A stretch of 44,672 nucleotides of DNA, from NCBI RefSeq assembly GCF_946407605.1, contig NZ_CAMJOS010000028.1, forward strand, positions 1-44,672, written 5' to 3'. This stretch comes from an uncultured Prevotella sp. (lineage in GTDB: Bacteria > Bacteroidota > Bacteroidia > Bacteroidales > Bacteroidaceae). This document shows positions 39,131 to 44,672 of this stretch, one piece after another (the stretch's first letter is position 1; every line of letters begins with the position of its first letter). Under the pieces are notes generated by a model. The model was not told the DNA's origin. It did no database searches and saw only the letters and a program-made list of their open reading frames with translations. The translations under genes and the position numbers were made by a program.

Positions 39131-41491
39131 ATGAGACAACTCACCATACGATATACTCTTGTTCTCGCCATGATGATGACGAGCATTATTTGTATGGCCC
39201 AATCATTCACACTAAAAGGCAAGGTAATTGACGATGAAGGCAATGCTTTGGAGTTGGCCACCGTATCGTGTCTGGAACAAGGTGCCGTCACGATGACAAA
39301 CCTCAAAGGCGAGTTTCAGCTGACACTCCACACTGCCGACTCGGTTGTTGTCAAGTTTTCTATGGTGGGCTATCAAGAACGCAAACGCGTACTACGTAAT
39401 CCACGAACCACCCAGACCATACAGATTGAACTACACAGCAAGAACGAACTGGGTGGCGTCACCGTTACTCAAAGACGTCGTCAGACAGACCAGATGGAGC
39501 ATCTGGACATTAAAGACATCAAAGGGGTGCCCTCAACAACCGGCAATGCAGTAGAAGAGCTGATTCAACAACAAGCCGGTGTATCTACCCATAATGAATT
39601 GTCGAGCCAATATAACGTTCGCGGTGGTTCGTTCGACGAAAACTCTGTATATATAAATAATGTAGAGGTATATCGTCCATTACTTATCAGAAGTGGACAG
39701 CAAGAAGGACTATCTGTTATCAATGCCGACATGGTTGAGAATGTGAGTTTCTCAAGTGGCGGATTCTCAGCCAAATATGGCGACAAGATGTCGAGTGCAC
39801 TGGACATCACCTACCGTCGCCCCGAGTCATTTGAGGCTTCGGCAATGGCTTCGCTCTTAGGCGGCAGTGCTTATGTGGGTACATCTAACAAAAAATACTC
39901 GATGAGTCATGGCTTGCGCTATAAGACCAACCGCTATCTATTGGGATCATTGGAGACTACTGGCGAATACCGACCCAACCAACTGGATTATCAGACCTAT
40001 ATCACCTATGAGCCTAACCGCCGATGGACTTTGGAGCTATTAGGCAACATCTCTGAAAACCACTACAACTTCAAGCCAAAGGATCGAGAAACATCATTTG
40101 GTACAATGAAAGATGTGAAGTCATTTAAGGTCTACTTCGACGGACAAGAAAAGGACATCTTTCGTACGCTTTTCGCCACAGCGGCCATCACCCGTCACAT
40201 CAGCGACTCAACACACATCAAGCTCTTATGGTCGGCCTATCACACTAAGGAACAGGAACGTTATGACATCCAAGGACAATACTGGCTAAACGAAGCAGAA
40301 AGTGCTGAACAGTTGGGAGTTGGCACTTACGCAGAGCATGCCCGCAACTATCTGACAGGCAATGTGCAGAGTTTGAAACTGATACTGAACCGAAAACTGC
40401 AACAGCACGATATTGAAGCGGGACTGACCTATAAATGGGAGCATATCAAAGAACAGAGTCGGGAATACGAAATGCGAGACTCCAGCGGTTATTCCGTCCC
40501 CCACACAGCCAATCGGTTGGATTTGATTTATACACTCTCATCTAATAACGACATGAAGTCAAACCGTATTGAGGGTTATATACAGGACATCTTCCGTTGG
40601 CACAATGGAGACACACACTACACCTTAAACTATGGTGTTCGTTTCGCCCATTGGTCGTTCAACAAAGAAACCATCCTTTCACCACGTGTTTCTTTGGCCA
40701 TCGTGCCAAGTTACAATCAAGACCTCACCTACCGTTTTGCAACAGGTTTATACTATCAGGCACCATTCTATAAAGAACTGCGTGACACAACCACTGTAGC
40801 TGGCATCACTGTAGCTACGCTAAACAAAGACATAAAAAGTCAAAGGTCATTACAGTTCATCGCAGCAATGGACTATCGGTTCAAGATGAACGAACGTCCC
40901 TACAAATTCACCGCAGAAACTTACTACAAAGCCCTGTCAAACCTCATTCCCTATAATGTGCAGAATGTGAAGGTGACCTACTATGGCCAAAATCTATGCA
41001 CAGGCTATACAGCTGGCTTGGACCTTAAATTATATGGAGAGTTTGTTCCCGGAACTGATTCATGGATATCGTTTTCTCTGATGAGCACCAAACAAAAGAT
41101 GAATGGTCAATGGATTCCCATGCCTACCGATCAACGCTATGCGTTGAACTTGCACTTTACCGACTACTTTCCTGGCACTGAACGTTGGAAGATGACCTTG
41201 AGGCTATCTTATGCCGATGGTCTTCCTTTCGGAGCACCGCACCGCGGACTGGACTCACAGAGTTTCCGTGCTCCAGCATACAAACGTGCCGACATTGGCA
41301 TGAGTTATTTAGCACTACACAACTTTAAGGCCATTAAGAACATTTGGCTCGGAGTTGACTGTCTAAATCTCTTTGGCATTTCAAATGTTAATAGCTACTA
41401 TTGGGTCACCGATGTCAGCAACCGCCAATGGGCCGTGCCTAATTATCTGACAGGTAGGCAAATTAACGGCAAAATCATCGTCGAGTTGTAA
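39131..41491 (+). CDS. TonB-dependent receptor with carboxypeptidase-regulatory-like start
   Basis: This 786-residue outer-membrane receptor has a signal peptide (residues about 1-23, MMMTSIICMAQ) and a CarboxypepD_reg-like domain (about 24-105: FTLKGKVIDDEGNALELATVSC...GYQERKRVL). The plug domain (about 125-245: VEELIQQQAGVSTHNELSSQYNVRGGSFDENSVYINNVEVYRP) is followed by a beta barrel to the C-terminus. It imports a ligand using TonB energy; no partner SusD gene is seen, so the ligand is unknown. An ATG at 39074 lies within the preceding gene; the ATG at 39131 starts the signal peptide. Confidence 0.88.
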   Translation: MRQLTIRYTLVLAMMMTSIICMAQSFTLKGKVIDDEGNALELATVSCLEQGAVTMTNLKGEFQLTLHTADSVVVKFSMVGYQERKRVLRNPRTTQTIQIELHSKNELGGVTVTQRRRQTDQMEHLDIKDIKGVPSTTGNAVEELIQQQAGVSTHNELSSQYNVRGGSFDENSVYINNVEVYRPLLIRSGQQEGLSVINADMVENVSFSSGGFSAKYGDKMSSALDITYRRPESFEASAMASLLGGSAYVGTSNKKYSMSHGLRYKTNRYLLGSLETTGEYRPNQLDYQTYITYEPNRRWTLELLGNISENHYNFKPKDRETSFGTMKDVKSFKVYFDGQEKDIFRTLFATAAITRHISDSTHIKLLWSAYHTKEQERYDIQGQYWLNEAESAEQLGVGTYAEHARNYLTGNVQSLKLILNRKLQQHDIEAGLTYKWEHIKEQSREYEMRDSSGYSVPHTANRLDLIYTLSSNNDMKSNRIEGYIQDIFRWHNGDTHYTLNYGVRFAHWSFNKETILSPRVSLAIVPSYNQDLTYRFATGLYYQAPFYKELRDTTTVAGITVATLNKDIKSQRSLQFIAAMDYRFKMNERPYKFTAETYYKALSNLIPYNVQNVKVTYYGQNLCTGYTAGLDLKLYGEFVPGTDSWISFSLMSTKQKMNGQWIPMPTDQRYALNLHFTDYFPGTERWKMTLRLSYADGLPFGAPHRGLDSQSFRAPAYKRADIGMSYLALHNFKAIKNIWLGVDCLNLFGISNVNSYYWVTDVSNRQWAVPNYLTGRQINGKIIVEL

Positions 41492-41582
41492 TTCCTTTTA
41501 CAAATAGGTCTCGCAATTATTAAAAAACCTTAAATTACTGTCAAGTTTTCACTCATATTACCCAAATCACTTAAAAAATGAT

Positions 41583-41591
41583 TACTTTTGC
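41583..41591 (+). promoter_or_regulatory. -7 box of the LruC/DUF4842 lipoprotein gene
   Basis: TACTTTTGC, 28 bases before the ATG at 41620. It sits inside the 5' part of a longer frame that opens at 41578, which argues against that start. Confidence 0.7.
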
Positions 41592-41619
41592 AGTCAGATT
41601 TAACAAAAGTAATAAGAGT

Positions 41620-43689
41620 ATGAAGAAAATTGTTTTATCAGCAATTGCAATTGCCTTTACCTTATGTAGTTGCACTAGTCATGATGAGGGTAACGTGAAT
41701 GAGTACAATAATGCACTCATTAAAGAAAATGCTCAGAAGGTTTTCGGAAACATTGATGCCGCTCAGGATTGGAACTCTATCAAACAGGGTTCTGTCACCA
41801 TTACGGCTGACGCTAATCTGGACAATATCGAAAAGGTTCAGATTTTGACTGAATCACCTTTCGGCAACAAAGATGCTGCTATTCTGAACGAAGCAAAAGT
41901 TGAAAAAGGCCAAAAGGTTACTTTGGTATATGATGCTCCCAATGTGTACGACAAGCTGTTTGCCGCCTGTGTAAGCAGCGAAGGCAAGTATTTTGTTAAA
42001 GTATTCAATATAGGCGAGTCATCTGTCAGCTTCAAGAGTACTGCTGCTGCCCGCATGACCAGGTCTGGTGAGAGTTATCCCACTGCTGCTTCTATCGTAC
42101 TGGGTACTCCCACCCCATCATTCAATGCTCAGCGTGCCATCCAGTCGCTGGCTTCCGAGGACCACAAGGTACTGATTTGCGACAACGTTGGCGGTGGTAC
42201 TTACAGAGCTTACGACCTATGGGCCGATGGTACATGGGCCAACGAGAAGATGTATGCCATTTCTGACGCATCTACACTCGGCAGTGGCTGGACATTTGAG
42301 AACGGTACCATCTATAAGGCTGTTGACGATGATGTAGACATATCCACCGTCAAGGAGATTGTAAATGGATTCCTCGACAAGTTCAATGCCGTCCACAAGA
42401 CTAACGGTAAGAGCAACAACTGGGAGAACATCGTTGAGAGCACCCCATACTTCGTGCTGAACAAGAACTATTTGATTGCCACCGGTCAGCCTGTCACCAT
42501 CACACCAATCCAGATGAACACCACCGAGGGTATGTTCAACTCGGTTTACTACTATTACTTCAACCCAGAAGTGACAAAGGACATGACAGCCGAGGAGGAG
42601 GCCAACTATATCAAGAAGCTTCCTAAGTACAAGGCTGTCAACGGATTCTCTAGCGATAAGTTCAAGAGGGAAAAGCAGTATCTTCTCCCCTATTATGGTG
42701 ATGGTGTTCCCGCAGCAGGTGCTAAAGCTCAAGACATCAGCATTCCTGCAGGCTACAAGATTGGATTCCTGAACCAGAAGGCAAAGAACCCGACGTATCC
42801 TAACTACACCGTTGGCGATATGACTCCAGAGGCCTACAACTACTGTGGCAGTGGCTGCACATATAGTGACGGACGTCTGAACAAAGAAGTAAACCACATC
42901 ATTGGTCATTTCTTCTCAGCTATCGACAATAATACTAGCCAGACCACCCAGAAGGTGTATGCAAATAGCACTCAAACTGCTACAGATAAAGGTTCTACCG
43001 TAAACGGCATGAAGTGGGATAGTCCCCGTGTGGCTATCTTCAGCGCTAATGACCATGCTTATATGTGCTTTGAAGACGGAGCTGACTGTACTTTTGGCGA
43101 TATGGTTATTGAGATTACCCTTGGTGCAAAAGTAGAGAACGAAGTAATGACATTGTTTGGCGAGAAGTACACCATGTGCTTCGAGGACCGCTTAGAGAAC
43201 GCTGACTATGACATGAATGACGTTGTCCTTCAGGCCGTTCGTCTGAACGAGACCAAGGTTCAGTTGTCGCTCATTGCCGCTGGTGCTAATGATGAACTTT
43301 GGATTAAAGGCCTCGATGGTTCTAATCTCGCAAGTAAAGAAGTTCACCAGCTGTTCGGCTACGGCAAATCTACGGTGTTTATCAACACAACGAAGGGTGG
43401 CGAGAAAAAAGCTCCTATCGTTGAAGAGTTTGACATTGCCAAGACTCAGAGCATCAGTGATTTCCTGAAGAAGATCACCATCAAGAACGAGTCTACGGGT
43501 AAGACCATCGCTATACCTACGAAAGCTGGCGAGCCTCCTTATGCAATTATCGTTCCCGTCGATTTCAAGTATCCTCTGGAGACTAAGGCCATTACCGAAG
43601 CCTATACAAACTTCAGCATCTGGGCAAAAGATGCCACAAGACCCGGTAATTGGTACTTGAATGGAGTAGAAGGTCTTATCTACGAGTAA
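41620..43689 (+). CDS. LruC/DUF4842 domain lipoprotein
   Basis: This 689-residue protein has a lipobox at FTLCSC (Cys 18) and a large beta-rich body. A C-terminal LruC-type domain contains MCFEDRLENADYDMNDVVLQAV, with acidic residues likely to bind Ca2+ (DYDMND). A related acidic region, YMCFEDGADCTFGDMVIEI, lies just before it. Similar Bacteroidales proteins are surface lipoproteins of unknown role. N-terminal residues 20-150 resemble the common VKENAQKVFG..D..QDWN opening of this group. It has its own promoter and terminator. Confidence 0.82.
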   Translation: MKKIVLSAIAIAFTLCSCTSHDEGNVNEYNNALIKENAQKVFGNIDAAQDWNSIKQGSVTITADANLDNIEKVQILTESPFGNKDAAILNEAKVEKGQKVTLVYDAPNVYDKLFAACVSSEGKYFVKVFNIGESSVSFKSTAAARMTRSGESYPTAASIVLGTPTPSFNAQRAIQSLASEDHKVLICDNVGGGTYRAYDLWADGTWANEKMYAISDASTLGSGWTFENGTIYKAVDDDVDISTVKEIVNGFLDKFNAVHKTNGKSNNWENIVESTPYFVLNKNYLIATGQPVTITPIQMNTTEGMFNSVYYYYFNPEVTKDMTAEEEANYIKKLPKYKAVNGFSSDKFKREKQYLLPYYGDGVPAAGAKAQDISIPAGYKIGFLNQKAKNPTYPNYTVGDMTPEAYNYCGSGCTYSDGRLNKEVNHIIGHFFSAIDNNTSQTTQKVYANSTQTATDKGSTVNGMKWDSPRVAIFSANDHAYMCFEDGADCTFGDMVIEITLGAKVENEVMTLFGEKYTMCFEDRLENADYDMNDVVLQAVRLNETKVQLSLIAAGANDELWIKGLDGSNLASKEVHQLFGYGKSTVFINTTKGGEKKAPIVEEFDIAKTQSISDFLKKITIKNESTGKTIAIPTKAGEPPYAIIVPVDFKYPLETKAITEAYTNFSIWAKDATRPGNWYLNGVEGLIYE

Positions 43690-43727
43690 TATTATTGATA
43701 AGCATAGATACGATTTCCAACTATATG

Positions 43728-43772
43728 AAAGAGATTATTGCCAACAACAGCGCAATAATCTCTTTTATTTTA
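43728..43772 (+). terminator. terminator after the LruC/DUF4842 gene
   Basis: AAAGAGATTATTGC (43728-43741) pairs perfectly with GCAATAATCTCTTT (43752-43765), followed by TATTTTAT. Confidence 0.9.
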
Positions 43773-43792
43773 TAAAAAAGCCAAAAAAAAGA

Positions 43793-43823
43793 TTGGTATC
43801 TCACATATCTTTTGTAACTTTGC
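43793..43823 (+). promoter_or_regulatory. promoter of the mce-mmdA operon
   Basis: TTGG (43793-43796) and TAACTTTGC (43815-43823) are 19 bases apart from TTG to box, matching -33/-7 spacing; the ATG follows at 43854. Confidence 0.8.
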
Positions 43824-43853
43824 ACCACATTTATAGTTTAAACTTCAAATAGT

Positions 43854-44264
43854 ATGAATATCTCACACATTGAGCATCTGGGCATCGCCGTCCAGAGCAT
43901 TGAAGAAAGCCTCCCGTTCTTTACAGACGTGCTGGGCTTAGAGTGTTACGCAACAGAAGTCGTAGAAGACCAGAAAGTAAAAACCGCCTTCCTGAAGTGT
44001 GGTGAAGTGAAACTAGAACTGCTGGAGCCCACATCACCGGAAAGCACCATTCAGAAATGGTTGGACAAGGGCAACAAAGGAGTGCATCATGTAGCCTTCT
44101 GCATAGAAGACGGTGTAGCTAAATCTCTGGCCGAGGTCAGCGAAAAGGGTGTACGCCTCATCGACGAGAAGCCCCGCAAGGGTGCCGAGGGTCTCAACAT
44201 CGCCTTCCTGCATCCGAAATCCACATGTGGTATTCTGACCGAACTCTGTGAGCACCCAGAATAA
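43854..44264 (+). CDS. mce: methylmalonyl-CoA epimerase
   Basis: This 136-residue VOC-fold enzyme interconverts (R)- and (S)-methylmalonyl-CoA in the succinate-propionate route. Metal and catalytic residues lie in ISHIEHLGIAV (His), VKLELLEPTS (Glu), GVHHVAFCIED (His) and the final GILTELCE (Glu). Length and motif order match family members. It is 43 bases upstream of mmdA, its functional partner. Confidence 0.94.
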   Translation: MNISHIEHLGIAVQSIEESLPFFTDVLGLECYATEVVEDQKVKTAFLKCGEVKLELLEPTSPESTIQKWLDKGNKGVHHVAFCIEDGVAKSLAEVSEKGVRLIDEKPRKGAEGLNIAFLHPKSTCGILTELCEHPE

Positions 44265-44307
44265 ATCATCGTAATAACGATATAACGTAATAACGCCAAA
44301 TAAAACA

Positions 44308-44672
44308 ATGAGCAAACAATTAGACAAGATTAAGCAACTCATCGAGAAGCGCGAACAGGCCCGTCTTGGTGGTGGTGAAAAAGCAATTCAGAAACAGCAC
44401 GAGCGTGGCAAATATACTGCCCGTGAACGTGTGGAGATGCTCCTCGACGAAGGCTCGTTTGAGGAATACGATATGTTCAAGGAGCACCGTTGCCACAACT
44501 TCGGCATGGAGAAGAAGCAATTCCCTGGCGATGGTGTAGTAGCTGGTAGCGGTACTATTGACGGCCGTCTGGTTTTCATCTTCGCACAGGACTTCACTGT
44601 TCATGCCGGTTCTCTTTCTGAGACCATGAGTCAGAAGATCTGTAAGGTCATGGATATGGCCATGAAGATGGG
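44308..44672 (+). CDS. mmdA: methylmalonyl-CoA decarboxylase alpha / acyl-CoA carboxyltransferase, truncated by window edge
   Basis: The first 121 residues are visible ([20 protein letters not shown]...[24 protein letters not shown]...[51 protein letters not shown]); relatives are about 515 residues. This is the carboxyltransferase domain of biotin-dependent acyl-CoA carboxylases/decarboxylases. Directly following mce, it is probably the alpha subunit of methylmalonyl-CoA decarboxylase, giving propionyl-CoA; a propionyl-CoA carboxylase beta subunit is the alternative. The ATG at 44308 matches the family's usual N-terminus. Remaining subunits are expected beyond the window. Confidence 0.9.
   Translation, partial: MSKQLDKIKQLIEKREQARLGGGEKAIQKQHERGKYTARERVEMLLDEGSFEEYDMFKEHRCHNFGMEKKQFPGDGVVAGSGTIDGRLVFIFAQDFTVHAGSLSETMSQKICKVMDMAMKM

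Noticed and set aside
1..44672. tRNA or rRNA genes
   Set aside because: I saw no cloverleaf with a TTCRANNC arm and no rRNA sequence; a covariance search was not possible.

Overview
The window looks like a chromosomal segment of a Prevotella-like member of the Bacteroidales. Nearly every transcription unit is preceded by the Bacteroidetes -7 box TAnnTTTG(C), and Shine-Dalgarno sequences are almost absent. The gene content also fits: a PPi-dependent phosphofructokinase, NhaD, a fused FeoAB, a TonB-dependent receptor with a CarboxypepD_reg-like start, a type IX secretion (type B) tail domain, a PorT-like barrel, and the methylmalonyl-CoA epimerase/decarboxylase pair used for propionate formation. 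Genus level is inference; no rRNA or marker tree is available here.

Layout. 1-9.9 kb is housekeeping: a leftward group (small membrane protein, OmpH-like lipoprotein, NhaD, PFP), a rightward group (pepD, a uvrA paralogue, cdd), then a leftward beta-helix lipoprotein and a reverse rubrerythrin. 10.0-20.6 kb is an accessory island. Its left part is a leftward operon (OB-fold-like protein, unknown protein, BT4734/VirE-type primase-helicase, unknown protein, M15 peptidase) with a separate 378-residue unknown gene upstream. Its right part is a rightward HU-HIG DNA-binding protein plus a 38-residue 'smalltalk' protein. Between them lie a BRO-N gene, an SDR, a lipoprotein hydrolase, and wreckage of an acetyltransferase-like gene and a HEPN-MNT toxin-antitoxin pair. 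20.8-21.6 kb is a degenerate Fic gene, followed by a 0.5 kb G-poor non-coding stretch. 22.1-35.6 kb is mostly core: lipoprotein, carboxyltransferase, FeoAB, a second uvrA overlapping a T9SS cargo gene, and a LysM/PorT/POT/nuclease operon. 35.6-44.7 kb holds a leftward nitroreductase-DUF2520-kdsC-maf operon, then rightward FemAB/GNAT-like, TonB receptor, LruC/DUF4842 lipoprotein, and mce-mmdA, cut by the window edge.

The most unusual content is in the island. A 144-bp sequence upstream of the HU gene has perfect 28-bp arms and a 24-bp central palindrome on the same dyad. A near-copy of one arm sits inside the primase-helicase gene. A hairpin repeat with a paired base change is inserted in frame in two genes of the same operon. 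A second palindromic repeat lies both in the primase gene and exactly where two convergent genes have lost their 3' ends. The HU gene has an approximately 240-nt leader with 22-bp periodic repeats and a possible three-way-junction RNA. My inference is that the primase-helicase/OB/M15 operon and the HU/smalltalk pair are two halves of one poorly understood Bacteroidales module, pushed apart by insertions.
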